A stretch of 64,000 bases of DNA from Pardosa pseudoannulata (GCA_032207245.1 CM063499.1:41912824-41976823), one strand, 5' to 3'. Shown: positions 24,109-36,080, numbered from the stretch's first letter. A program made the numbers and translations. Notes: generated by a model not told the origin, from the sequence alone.

Positions 24109-24805
24109 CACTTGAGTACCGACCCTTGCATAAAAAAGGATTCATACATACATAAAATTATCCATAAAATTATTCCAAGATATTAGTGTCCACATTTGCA
24201 CAAAATTTGACCTCATAGGTAGCACAAGTAAATGGAACATAAGGGATAAACCATTTTGGGAACTTAACTTGCAAAGGTTTAAAACTAGATCCAGGTTTTA
24301 AAAACCGTGAAATTGACTTAGTAAATGAGTGAAAATGAGAGAGGTAATATCACAAGAATATATAAAACATCCAAGGTTTGTTTGATAAACAAGTTTTGAC
24401 ATCAGAATGGCTAATTTTTAATAATTTGGAGTTGTTGGCTTTGTAAATTGTTGACAGATTAATCGCCCATGAATATAGATGTCCAGTTTCTAAGTGGTTT
24501 GGGTCAAGTAGGAGTACATAATTCTATTACAATGACACACTGCATCAATTAAATTTGCCAAAAAAAAAAGAGGGATACAAAGGATGGAATACCTTTATGT
24601 TTTAGTAAACATCGCCAATAATTTCGCCAAATGTGCCAAGCGGTACCGTATCAAGTATTACCCGATCTTTCAACTCTTGCTGTGAAAAATAGTAATGGAC
24701 ACAAATTTTAGGGTTAAATTTATTGTTGTAGAAAGTCTTCGTTTAAAAAAAATACTTCATGCATAGTAATTCGGGTTTCACAAAAGAGGAGAATACCCTC
24801 GAATT

Positions 24806-25061
24806 ATACAGAGACACACAGACACACACGCACAAATAATTCAGCTCGCAAAGGTTAATCCTCCCAAGATTAGGCCTGATTACTCATCCCTGTAATTTAT
24901 GTTCTATAACTTATAACAGTAATATTTATTTATTTATTTAAATGCTTTTGTTTTATATTGTTTATTTTGTTATATTGCAGATACAACTTATTTCATTTGC
25001 TTACCATCAATAAATAAATTTTTGTGCAAACGTGTTTATGTATTTTAAAATTGTACAGACA
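24806..25061 (+). repeat. ~240-bp satellite, first unit (split by insertion)
   Basis: One unit of the array that resumes at 25820. It has a CA-rich microsatellite, TTAATCCTCC, GGCCTGATTACTC, a T-rich part and AATAAATAAATTTTTGTG. It is separated from the rest by a hAT-like insertion. Confidence 0.9.
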
Positions 25062-25819
25062 GGGTATCTGCCAAAATAAAATTTTTCAAATCCATGACTT
25101 TTCATGACTTTCCCTGATTTAGCAGATCATTTTCCATGACTTTAAAAAGCTTTCGTTAAAGTATATATGAATAAAACTTCTGATGTACATACAAATAAAA
25201 TATATGCTTTTAGAGAAATTACAGGAATTTTAGCATAAAAAACTATAAACTTACTTTATAAGTGTTAATAAACTCACATACATAAAAATAAATTGTTGTA
25301 TCTACATACCTAAGTTTAATCATATAGCAATTTTTCAATCAAAATGTTTCCAATTTGAATTCAGGGTACTTTAGTATTATCCAGGTGACCATGAATAATA
25401 GACAGATATAACCCTATAATGTTTATATACAATATCCCTAGAGATAAACTTATATTTTGTGCAAAAATCTTAATTTTTATTAAAATATAATTATTATATT
25501 AATAAAATTTTAATCTACAATTTAAGAAAAAACCAGAATAATATACATTTACCCACCCATTAAGCTTTCTTGCTTTGAGTTTCCTTGGTGAACAAATTTT
25601 ACTTGGCAATAGGGTCAATGGGATAATACATAAATACCAAACTCAGTAACTTCAGCCAAATGACAAGTAAAAATAGAATTAAACAATTCAATGCATTTTT
25701 TTTAATCGATAGTTTAGCGGATCCATGACTTTTACTCATTTTACTTGAAAAATCAAGACTTTCCATGACAAAATTAATCCACTGTCTAAATCCATGATTT
25801 TCCAGGTGCGCGGAAATCA
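25062..25819 (+). mobile_element. hAT-like element A, copy 3, inserted in the satellite
   Basis: A 758-bp copy starting CAGGGTATCTGCC. The satellite sequence TGTACAGA is duplicated exactly on both sides (25054-25061 and 25820-25827). This 8-bp duplication fixes both ends of the family and assigns it to hAT. The minus-strand frame 25599-25844 is chance. Confidence 0.93.
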
Positions 25820-28735
25820 TGTACAGAGGCACACACATACACAAAGTCAGTCTGCATAACTTAATCCTCCAAAAAATAGGCCGGATTACCCAACTCTCCT
25901 AATTTATTTTGTAAAATTTATAACAGTAATATTTATTTATCAAAGTGCTTTTGTTTTATAATGTTTATTTTATTATATTGCAAATCCACATTACTTCATT
26001 TTTTTATCGTCAATAAATAAATTTTTGTGAACATAAATTTATGTATTTCAGAATTATACAGAGCACACACAAACACACAAATAATTCAGCTTGCAAAGGT
26101 TAATCCTCCAAAAAATAGGCCTGATTACTCATCCCTCTAATTTATGTTCTATAACTTATAACAGTAATATTTATTTATTTAAGTGCTTTTGTTTTATATT
26201 GTTTATTTTGTTATATTGCAAATACAACTTCTTTCATTTGCTTACCATCAATAAATAAATTTTTGTGCAAACGTGTTTATGTATTTTAAAACTATACAGA
26301 GGCACACACACACACACAAATTCAGTCTGCTTAACTTAATCCTCCAAAAAATAGGCCTGATTACTCAGTCCTCCTAATATATTTTGTATAATTTATAACA
26401 GTAATATTTATTTATTAAAGTGTTATTGTTTAATAATGTTTATTTTGTTATATTGCAAATACACCTCATTTCATTGGCCAACCATCAATAAATTTTTGTG
26501 AACATAAGTTTATGTATTTTAGAATTATACGGACACACACACACACAGAGAAAAAAAAATCAGCACACATAACTTAATCCTCCAAAAAATAGGCATGATT
26601 ACTGAACACCCCTAATTTATTTTGTATAATAAATAACAGTAATATTTATTTATTTGTTTTTGTTTTATAATGTTTATTTTGCTATATTGCAAATACACCT
26701 TATTTCATATGCTTACCATCAATAAATAAATTTTTGTGAACATAAGTTTATGTATTTTAGAATTATACAGAAACACACACACATACACACAAAAAGAAAA
26801 AAAAATCAGCAAATATAAGTTAATTCTCAAAAAAATAGTGATTACTCTACACCCCTAACTTATTTTGTATAATAAATAACAGTAATATTTATTTATTTAT
26901 TAAAGTGTTTTTGTTTTATAACAGTTATTTTGTTATATTGCAAATACACTTTATTTCATTTGCTTACAATTAATCAATAAATTTTTGTGTACATGTGTTT
27001 ATGTATTTTACAATTATACAGAGGCACACACACAAAAAAAATTCAGCAGGCATAACTTAATCCTCCAGAAAATAGGCCTGATTACCCAGCTCCCCTAAAT
27101 TATTTTGTATAATTTATAACAATAATATTTATTTATCAAAGTGTTTTTGTTTTATAATGTTTATTTTATTATATCGCAAATACACCTTACTTCATTTGCT
27201 TACCTTCAATAAATTTTTGTGAACATAAATTTATGTATTTTAGAATTATACAGAGGGACACACACACACAATCAGCAAGCATAACTTAATCCTCCAAAAA
27301 ATAGGCCTGATTACTCAACACCCCTGATTTATTTTGTATAATAAATAACAGTAATATTTATTTATTAATGTGTTTTTGTTTTATAATGTTTATTTTGCTG
27401 TATTGCAAATAGACCTTATTTCATATGCTTACCATTAATAAATTTTTATGAACATAAGTTTATGTATTTTCAATTCATTTCATTGTAAAATATCAAGACA
27501 TAGAACTTCAACCTCTAAAAAACAGGCCTGATTTACTCGGCCCACGTAACTTCTTCTGTATAATTTTTAACAATAATATTTATTTTCGTAAAGTGATTTT
27601 GCTTTATATTGTTCATTTTGTTATATTGGATATACACCTTGTTTTGTTAACATTTCACTAATAAATAAATTTATGTGAATATATGTCTGCGTATTTTAAA
27701 TCTATACAGGGCCACACACACGAAAAAAAAAAAATCAGCACATATAACTTAATCCTCCATAAAAGAGGCCTGATTACTCAACACTCATAATTTATTCTGT
27801 ATAATAATTAAGAGTAATATTTATTTATTTATTAATTTTTTTTGTTTTATAATGTTTACTTTGCTATATTGCAAATACACCTTATTTCATATGCTTACCA
27901 TCAATAAAAAGTTTTTTGTGAACATCAGTTTACTTATTTTAGAACTATACAGAAACACACACACACACACACACAGAAAAAAAATCAGCACACATAACTT
28001 AATCCTCCAAAAAATAGGCCTGATTACTTAACACCCCTAATTTATTTTGTATAATAAGTAACAGTAATATTTATTTATTTATTAAAGTGTTTTTGTTTTA
28101 TAATGTTTATTTTGCTATATTACAAATACACCTCACTTCATTTGCTTACCGTCAATGAATAAATTTTGTGAACATAAGTTTATGTATTTTAGAATTATAC
28201 AGAAACACACACACACACACACACATACACCAAAAAAAAAAAAAAAAATCAGCAAACACAAGTTAATCTTCCAAAAAATAGGTCTGATTACTCAACACCC
28301 CTAACTTATTTTGTATAATAAATAACAGTAATATTTATTTATTTATTAAAGTGTTTTTGTTTTATAATAATTATTTTGGTTTATTGCAAATACACCTTAT
28401 TTCATTTGCTTACAATCAATCAATAAATTTTTGTGTACATGTGTTTATGTATTTTACAACTATACAGAGGCACACACACAAAAAAAATTCAGCAGGCATA
28501 ACTTAATCCTCCAAAAAAATAGGCCTGATTACCCAGCTTCCCTAATTTATTTTGTATAATTTATAACAGTAATATTTATTTTTCAAAGTGTTTTTGTTTT
28601 ATAATGTTTATTTTATTATATCGCAAATACACCTTACTTCATTTGTTGACCGTCAATAAATAAATTTTTGTGAACATAAATTTATGTACTTTAGAATTAT
28701 ACAGAGGGAAGCACACATACACAGCCTGGAATTAT
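25820..28735 (+). repeat. ~240-bp tandem satellite, array 1
   Basis: About 12 units of 218-267 bp. The GGCCTGATTAC-type core recurs near 25880, 26119, 26357, 26591, 26836, 27077, 27308, 27527, 27770, 28018, 28285 and 28528. Each unit has a variable (CA)n block, an A-run, and one or two AATAAA motifs before TTTTTGTG. The same family in the same orientation forms the array at 60643-62640. Confidence 0.96.
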
Positions 28736-29061
28736 CAGAAAAATACTAAGTTGTTCGAATCCCCCACATGTGCAAATTCCTCGTTCTAAAAAATAATAGC
28801 CCGCATAATTTATACTAAAATTTTTATTTTTGCCATTTTGTCTGAGCTCAAGGGGGTGTTTAAACACCTAACCTCCCCTGCGTACATCCCTATTTGAGCA
28901 GTAATCCTGTTGAGTATCCCTCGCTCTTTCGGAAACTATATTTAATGTATTTATTGTCTAGTTTGTTTGCTTGTAATTCTTTTTGCTTTGTGTTGTAACG
29001 GCGTGATTTAGCTGTGTGTCGACATCAAAGAACTTTGCTTTGGGAGGTGGACTTGTGGGGA

Positions 29062-29070
29062 TATAAAAGG
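29062..29070 (+). promoter_or_regulatory. LTR TATA box
   Basis: TATAAAAGG, 69 nt from the LTR left edge. Transcription would be expected to begin about 25-30 nt downstream, near 29095. Confidence 0.7.
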
Positions 29071-29385
29071 ATTGTTTTCCCCGGCACCACTATGTCTACA
29101 CTGTTGTGCCCTATAGTAGAGGAACAATGTACCAGACAACCAGGAACCTTCACTGATAGCCAAAAATAGAATCATTGGAGCGACAAAGGATTTGCCGCGA
29201 CTCAGATGTAGCCGCTAAGAATTCCAGGAATCCCTGGCTTTGCGGCCAATGATTGTTTAACACAGACAATCCAGTTGGTTGAAGGTGAGGTCATTGCTAG
29301 ATGATCCAATAATGAAATTGTGGGTGAGGCCCCTCTCTTAGAGCCCCCCCCCCAGAAAGAGACGAGAGAAGATTTTTTTTAGAGA

Positions 29386-29661
29386 AATTAGCTAGCAACC
29401 AGCTAATTCAGAGGTCGCCTTGACCAGTCTCTCTACCGGAGAGTTTTTGCTATAATCCCACCTTGGGATCTTTTCTTTAAAGAGTAGCCCTCATCGGCTA
29501 ACTCGGAGGTCGCCTCGACCAGTCTCTCCATCGGAGAGTTTTATTTAGCGAAATCCCGTCTTGGGATATATCTCTTGCTGAGATTGAAACGATACCCTGT
29601 GCATTGGGTTTCCTTTTCTAATATAATCCTCTTCAGGATTGTTTGCATTTTTCCTTCGGAA
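29386..29661 (+). other. Array of small RNA-like hairpins inside the solo LTR
   Basis: Two ~95-nt tandem modules each hold four hairpins in the same order. Stem 1 is at 29386-29408 and 29482-29504, stem 2 (GGTC...GACC) at 29413-29425 and 29508-29520. Stem 3 (CTCTC...GAGAG) is at 29429-29443 and 29524-29538, stem 4 (ATCCC...GGGAT) at 29455-29469 and 29553-29567. Single hairpins follow at 29570-29584, about 29586-29612, 29625-29640 and 29651-29661. Loop bases differ while arms stay complementary. In stem 1 both arms changed together (AATTAGCT/AGCTAATT versus GAGTAGCC/GGCTAACTC). Confidence 0.85.
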
Positions 29662-29876
29662 CTCTAACTGTGCTTTGATATTCTACCAGTACTTCAGTGA
29701 ACTTTCGCGAGAGCTACCGCATTGTTTCTTCAATCGAATCACCCATATTTCGGCAGAGACTGAACTTGGTACCCACTCTACTCAGGCCTACGTGTACTAA
29801 TCACTTACCTGTGATCGGAAATAGTTTTTTTTGTGTGTGTGTGTAGTTGTGAAATGATGTATATAGTAGAAGTGTA

Positions 29877-29882
29877 AATAAA
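29877..29882 (+). terminator. LTR polyadenylation signal
   Basis: AATAAA, 65 nt before the LTR right edge and downstream of a TG-repeat. Confidence 0.65.
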
Positions 29883-29947
29883 TTCATTAATCAAGATACA
29901 CCTGATTCTTCCTTGTGTCACTTAAAACAGGGACTGGATACGTTACA

Positions 29948-30980
29948 GTGTATTTTATTATTTCAACTATATGATGGATATGCTAGCTTCAAGGGTGATT
30001 CTAAGACCGAAAAAAGTTTCTGAAAAGTATACGTTACTAATTTAAAATAAAAACTATATTAAGGTTAATTTATGAACGTCAAATCTAAAGCAGGATATCT
30101 GAATTTCAATATTGTGATTTAACGTTTACCAAATATCAATATATTAATATGATCTAGTATATCACCTAGTTATAGTATTGAAAATATAAGTGTGTTCTGT
30201 ACAAAATAATACAAACACACTTATATCAATTTGTGTGTTGGTTATCTAGAAAACAAAATTGAATTTCTTAATCTGAATACATAAATTTAAGTTTTAACAT
30301 ATTGCCTTCGAAAGGAAAATCACGTACCATATTATTAATGTTCTTCGATAGAAAAAAAAATTGTGGACTCTCAAACAAACAAAAAAAAAAAGGGTGAAGA
30401 AAGATATAAAACTTTCTGCTTATCTTCAAGATTCATTTATATATTTTTTATTTGAAGCTGAAGATTGTTTTAAAAACTTTTTTTCAGTTTTCAGAAAATT
30501 CTTTGCAAGTTTTCGTGGGGAAAAAAAATTAGTTTTTTACAATTTTCGGAACCGAGTTACACAAATTTGATGAAAAACAGAATTGCCCCTGGCGTAAAGC
30601 AATGCTGCCGGTCGGTCAGACCGAATCAGCATTTCAACACCCTACACCCGACCTTCGGATAATTGGCTGGTTACAGATAGTACACTAAGAGGGCCAAAAA
30701 TTTCATAAAGTTCTACCTACGGGAATAAAAATTTCGTGAAAATTTCGTGAATGATTGCGAAAGTGATTAGGTCAGTTTATTTTTAGAAATTGATAATACT
30801 GAATACGACAATGTGTTAAATAGCGATATTTGGATTTTGGGTTAGCCAAAATTTTGAGATCTGAATATTTTAACACAATAAAAAGTGTAGATTTGTTAAG
30901 TGAGGTTTAAAACAATATTCTTTCAACATAAAATATTACAGATTAATAAGCTTATATATATATATATATATATGTTTGGC
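29948..30980. other. Gene-free DNA between solo LTR and duplicated segment
   Basis: AT-rich, with a short (TA)n at about 30954-30972. The 69-codon open frame at 30361-30570 is low-complexity and shows no domain. Nothing further recognised. Confidence 0.5.
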
Positions 30981-32510
30981 TTTTTAATGCCAGTCAGTTT
31001 TAATTAGTCTTAAATCCCTTTGTTTCTTAAATCACTCTATTAATTAAATAATTTTATATTAAAATACTAGCTTTTTTTTGTTATGACCATTCTACTAAAA
31101 GAGGAGAGGAAAATATCACGTATTCAGTTTCTCGCTTATACACGCAAAATTAAATTAAGAATCTATTAATATTAAAATCACAATTCAGGTTATCGCTTAG
31201 TTGGATTAGTGGGTTGAAGAGATAGGGTGAGTCTTTCTAGCCGAAAAAGGCTAAATGGGGCTTAAAGAGGATGGGACAAACTGTTTAAAATAGATTTCGA
31301 ACGTTTACAATTAACAAAATCGATGAACTGCAGGATCGAAATTACTGTTCTGCCTATTCGGCCATGGTTGATTCAAGCCTTTGAGTTATTTTTTAAATTT
31401 AGGTACCATTTACTTAAATTACATTTGCTACAATAACAATACCACTTACCACTGTTGGCAAGAAAATCTCGCGAAAAGTGTCAAATAGTTACAAAATTCT
31501 CAGATGATTGATGTAAGATAACCAACCGTTAAGAAGCGTTGTTTTTCGATTCGTATAACATTAAAAAGAAATGTCCTAGCTCTGGTTTGTCATGTCAGGC
31601 AGATAAATCATGAGGATTCCACAAGGCTGTAGGCAGGGGGAGGTATTTAGGGACTGCCTCCCCCCAAAAAACTTTGAAAGACCGTTTTGTTGATAGACAA
31701 TGTCCCACGTTTGTGTGTTTATGGGCTATCTGCCTAGCTGTTAATGAACAAGGACAGTTATTCTCCTAGAAAAAAAAAACGCTGAGACCATAAAAGTTTT
31801 GCTAGGCCGCTGGCCGGAAATACAACACTGTATTCTGGAAATACAGTGCTTTCCCTTACATCAATTGAAGTATCATTCACAAATAAAGATGTGTTTCTAT
31901 CTTGGTCCCCCTCCGAAAATAATTTCTGGCTACGGCCCTAAGATTCCATATGAACTAGCTGCATCTAATTTTAAAATTTTCTATTGATGCAGTTAATATA
32001 CATGTAGACATGAAAGGTACCACTAATGGTCTCCTATTATCAAAACACGTCGAACTTCCTGTACAATACTGCATTATTACAATTATAGTTTAGCTCTAAA
32101 TGGCGACTACCCTGATTTCCTGCCTATAACCCGCAGCGACGGTTAATCCGCAGATTAAATTTCCACTTTAATCTGATGTGCTTCACAGACATAAATGGCA
32201 TATAGAAAGAAGTATTATATCTTCTAGTGTTAAAAAAATTATATTTAAACTCTTGTACTTAATAACATTTACTTTAAATTAAGGAAGTAATTTAACAAAG
32301 TAAATATTTGGATACTTAAAAGAATTTTATATTTAACAAGACTAAGAATATATTTTAAAAATTTACATTAATTAGTACAGAAGCAATGATATAAATAAAT
32401 TATTCAAACGCATATTTAAATAAAAGAGATGTTAAAAATTTAGAATTCTTAAAATAAATCCTTTTTATATTAATTTAATATACTTATTTGCTATCTGTGT
32501 TAGCATTTTA
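30981..32510 (+). repeat. Duplicated segment, copy 1
   Basis: Collinear with 62776-64000 from TTTTTAATGCCAGTC to TTAGCATTTTA, with scattered substitutions and indels and one large insertion (31622-31941) absent from copy 2. Both copies lie downstream of an array of the ~240-bp satellite. No gene is seen in either. Confidence 0.92.
31622..31941. mobile_element. Short non-autonomous DNA element, absent from the paralogous copy
   Basis: About 320 bp. The flanks repeat GATTCCA (31615-31621 and 31942-31948), and copy 2 of the duplication has a single uninterrupted GATTCAC site at about 63406. Ends are inversely related: GGCTGTAGGCAGGGGG versus the complement GGGCCGTAGCCAG. The C-run/G-run next to each end is typical of some hAT-type MITEs; the family is not assigned. 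Confidence 0.8.
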
Positions 32511-34114
32511 AACTACAGTTACAGCGCCATCTGGAGAGCTGAAAGTGAAAGAAAAAAAATGGAGAGTTTAAAAAGTGCCGCCATTCTAGATTATACAAGT
32601 GTTTATTTCTTGCTAGAAATACGTATACAAAATGGAAATTATTAATTTAATCAAGAACTTAATTTTTATCCAAACCGCTGTTTCCTTGACTGAAAAGGAT
32701 TTTTATCTTCTTCAACCAAATAGAAGAAAAAAAATTATTTATATATAAATATTTCTACGTAAAAATGAGCAGGTGCTGCCATCTATTATTCTCTAAGAAA
32801 GATATTTGTAAAATTTATGATAAAAATAATTTTAAACAGCATATTAAACGCGGTAGAAGAAAATTTAAAGATTTTTAACGTATAGTCCATAGATTATAGG
32901 GAGGAGCTTAGGGTATTTAAAACCGAGACAGTAACTTTTTTTTATTATTATTACTGCAGCTCGTACATCTATATATCGATCAAGCGGAAAGGTGAGATTA
33001 TAGTAAGGCCCAGTGAATTACTAATGCCAATATATTGTTAAAAAAAATCTACTGACGCTTGCTAATTGTTAACCAATGAAAGCCGATATATTATTCCTGC
33101 ATGATAAAAGGTATAGTCTTTAAGTTTGACATACCCATTACTTCAAGCTAAGATACTACCATGGCAACAGCAAAACCAGAATCTCCCCCTACATGAATAT
33201 AATACGCGTATGTCTAATCATAATATATTTATTTATGTCTGAGCCTGGTATAGTGAGGAAATCTACTTTTATTGACTAATAATGAAATCGAATGTTGATT
33301 AGGAGATTCTAGAATACTATGACCATTTCCAACAGCAGTGTAATTTGAATCCACGAACTCTTTGAACATTAGTGTAGCGTCCTAACAAATGGACGAATTT
33401 CTTACTGGGCGGATCAGTTTGTTATAACTAACGTATTCGTCCTCAATCTGTATACAAGATTTCAAACTTTTACTGGTATAGGTACCCCGTATAGTTCTGT
33501 ACACATAGGATGCTGCTATACTGTTGTTGTGTTTTGACAAAACTTAAAGACAGTATTAGGAATTATTAGTTGACATTAAAATCATTTTGATAGTTATCCT
33601 GAATGTACTTACCAAAGTATATCACCACAACATCTACAACTTTAACCTTAAATTTTTCACACGAATGTGGGAATGTTCACTTACTTATTAAAAGTTCAAT
33701 TATTTGTCCGAATATAATTTTATCGCTGAGTGTTTTGAATTTGTTCTATTCATATTTCGAAGCAAAAATTACTGAAGTTTTTAAAATAAATTATGTATTA
33801 CAACTAATGCCCGTTTTGTTTGATTTATTATGTTGACAAAGATCATGGTTAGACGGTATGTTATATTAAGAAAGTTTGATTAGAATTGTTGTTACACATG
33901 ATACGACTAATATAAGGATACTAGCCATTTTTCCATAAAGCCCATATGGAATTTTCCATAAGCCATTTTTCAACTTCGATATACACTGAAGTGCCATTGA
34001 ATTAGGGATAGCAAGGGATATGCAAAATGTGTAGCACTGTAGTATCTGCATATCTAGCGTGTACTAGGGCTGCACGTCTTGCCTGGGTAAGAGAGCACAG
34101 AGACTGGAAACTGA
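32511..34114. other. Gene-free AT-rich DNA
   Basis: No repeat family or coding signature recognised. The 77-codon frame at 33603-33836 and the 61-codon frame at 33866-34051 have no domain and AT-driven composition. Confidence 0.5.
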
Positions 34115-34735
34115 ATGACAAGTCTCATTCATTCATTCTCTCATTCAAGTCATCATAAGTCATTTCGACTACTTAATGTCGACAGGTGGCTAAGTATATG
34201 GCGCCAAGCTCGTGAAGCCTGCTTGTCCGGTTGGAACTGCACAAGAGCATGGAGGATCAATTTTTTTCGGGGCCCTGTTTGGGAGGTTTGGTGTGTGTAC
34301 GTCTCTGTCGAAGCAATTTGGTATGTAGAATTGCTGCGTGATAGCCTCTATCAGCTTATCCTGATCTGCTATCAGCACGGTAATGGAGTTTTCCAGAAGG
34401 ACAATTGCACCTCTTACAAGTCCCGGTTGATTACTGGTTGGTTGGATGTGCATTCCTCTGACATTTCTGTCAAAATTGGCCACTCAAAAGGCGACTTAAA
34501 TTCTATTGAACATCTTTGGGATGTTTTGAGACTAGACGGGAAAGGCCAGCATACAGCCCCAACGATACTTACCGAGTTATGAATTGATTTTGCCAATATT
34601 GGGCAGGCCATTTCCATGAAACGTTTCTAGAATCTTTTTGAATCTATCCCTTTTCATATGGCAGCCATTATCAAGGCTAGAGGAGGCCCAACTCATTACG
34701 AGGTAAATATCCCTAATTCAGTGACACTTCAGTGA
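34115..34735 (+). pseudogene. Tc1-like transposase relic (C-terminal half)
   Basis: The main frame (34115-34582) ends with QKDNCTSYKSRLITGWLD and GDLNSIEHLWDVL, matching the Tc1 motifs FMQDNAPCH and SPDLNPIEHLWD. These include the second catalytic Asp and the terminal acidic residue region. After a stop and frame change, 34640-34735 reads ESIPFHMAAIIKARGGPTHY, the usual Tc1 C-terminal end (AVIRARGGPTRY). The DNA-binding paired-like half is missing. At least one stop and one frameshift make it inactive. Inverted terminal repeats were not found. Confidence 0.88.
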
Positions 34736-35938
34736 ATTGCACTGACCTTGTACAGGCTTTGTCCATTTTACTAGTGACCCGATAGAAAATTTAATTTAAT
34801 ACTATCTCAATTACGTTGAATAGCCTAATTGATATATACACCTATGAAATAAAGATTTGGGTGTTATGATATGATTGTAAACCAATGGTGAAATTCGCAA
34901 TTAATTTGCAAATTGTTGTGTGTAAATAAAGACAGACACAAAAGAATACATAATTTTGCTACAACAACCAAAGAAAATAAAAGCATCAGGATGACTATAC
35001 AGAAAATTGGTTTCATGCATAATTTCTTCAATAATATTTTTAAACCCTCGCACTATATTGAAGTTGAGAGTCCTTCACACGTTAAAAATTGAAAGACGTT
35101 TTCTAGCAGAAATTTAACAGAACTTTCCTTCTATTTAAAAAAAATGATAGTTTTGAAGTCTGATTTAAGCAATCGATTTCATCTCGCCGAGCATGGATCT
35201 TACATTTCATATTTTAGATGTAGTAGTGTTGATAAATTTATACGATAACAAATTGCTTGCTATTTTGATTCCTTCCAAGAATGATGTGACACAGTTATAT
35301 TCTTCAATACTCAGTGATCAGGTAAAATAGCTTTCCATATGTTCTTAGCAAATTTGAGATTTTAAAAAGTGAGATTGCAATTATTCAGTTGTCTTATAGC
35401 ATAATTGATGTTTACGTGGTAATGATTGTCCGTGGTTATTGTAACGTCCTTAGTAAAGAAAGAACATGTTATCTTTCCACGGAACGTTCAGCTCCGTTAC
35501 AGGTGCATTTTGCCCTTTGTTAAAAATAGAAAAATATGGACTCAGATAACTATTTTGCAGCTATGTCCGAGCTGTATTATCAATGACAGGACGTCGAAGG
35601 CTGAAATAAGACTAAGAGAGGACACAAGGTACATCTTTTTAGGAATTTTCTAGGTAAAGGGATAAAGAACCCCTTTACCTCCTAACACAGTAAATACAAC
35701 AAAACTAATAAAGTGTAGCTTTATGGTAATATTTAACTGTAGCGGGTAAAACCAGTTACTTTTGCTCGCTCGCTCACACACACACACGCGAGCGCGCGAA
35801 AAGCATAAACTCGGGCACGGTGAGAGACAAAAGCAATCAAATACCAATTATTGTGAGAGATAAATGAAAGTTTGATGGCAGATTTAGTTAAACTTAAGTT
35901 CACTAAAGTAGATGCTAGTACGAATTTAACCTCACTAA
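34736..35938. other. Gene-free AT-rich DNA
   Basis: No recognisable coding or mobile sequence. A CA/CG-rich microsatellite lies at about 35772-35800. Open frames at 35426-35954 show no domains. Confidence 0.5.
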
Positions 35939-36080
35939 GGGTCGATCCTACCAAAGTCGTTTAAAGGCTAACTACGATTAACCACGATTAACCCTGGTGC
36001 CAACAATGGGGGAACGTAATTCTCCGTTTAATCCGAGTTTAATCGCGGATAGCATTAAACGACTTTGGTGGGATGGGCCC
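35939..36080. mobile_element. PIF/Harbinger-like MITE, copy 1
   Basis: 142 bp, bounded by GGGTCGATCCTACCAAAG and the inverse CTTTGGTGGGATGGGCCC, flanked by TAA on both sides. The internal halves (AACCACGATTAACCC and its complement-like partner) make it nearly a complete foldback. TWA-type 3-bp duplications with GGGC termini are the Harbinger pattern. Confidence 0.9.

Larger units (their letters stand above)
28994..29947 (+). mobile_element. Solo LTR of an LTR retrotransposon
   Basis: 954 bp bounded by TGTAACG and its exact complement CGTTACA, flanked by a 4-bp duplication GTGT (28990-28993 and 29948-29951). Inside are TATAAAAGG (29062-29070) and AATAAA (29877-29882) in the + orientation, as in a U3-R-U5 arrangement. 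No internal gag-pol, primer-binding site or second LTR is adjacent, so recombination between LTRs probably removed the body. A 4-bp duplication fits Gypsy-type integration better than 5-bp BEL/Copia, but the class is inferred. The middle is a dense hairpin array, described separately. Confidence 0.88.

Noticed and set aside
25599..25844. 81-codon minus-strand frame
   Set aside because: Same element A sequence in the other orientation, running across the insertion end into the satellite.
24806..28735. CRISPR-like array
   Set aside because: Units are ~240 bp, diverged throughout and lack short identical repeats with unique spacers. The DNA is eukaryotic.
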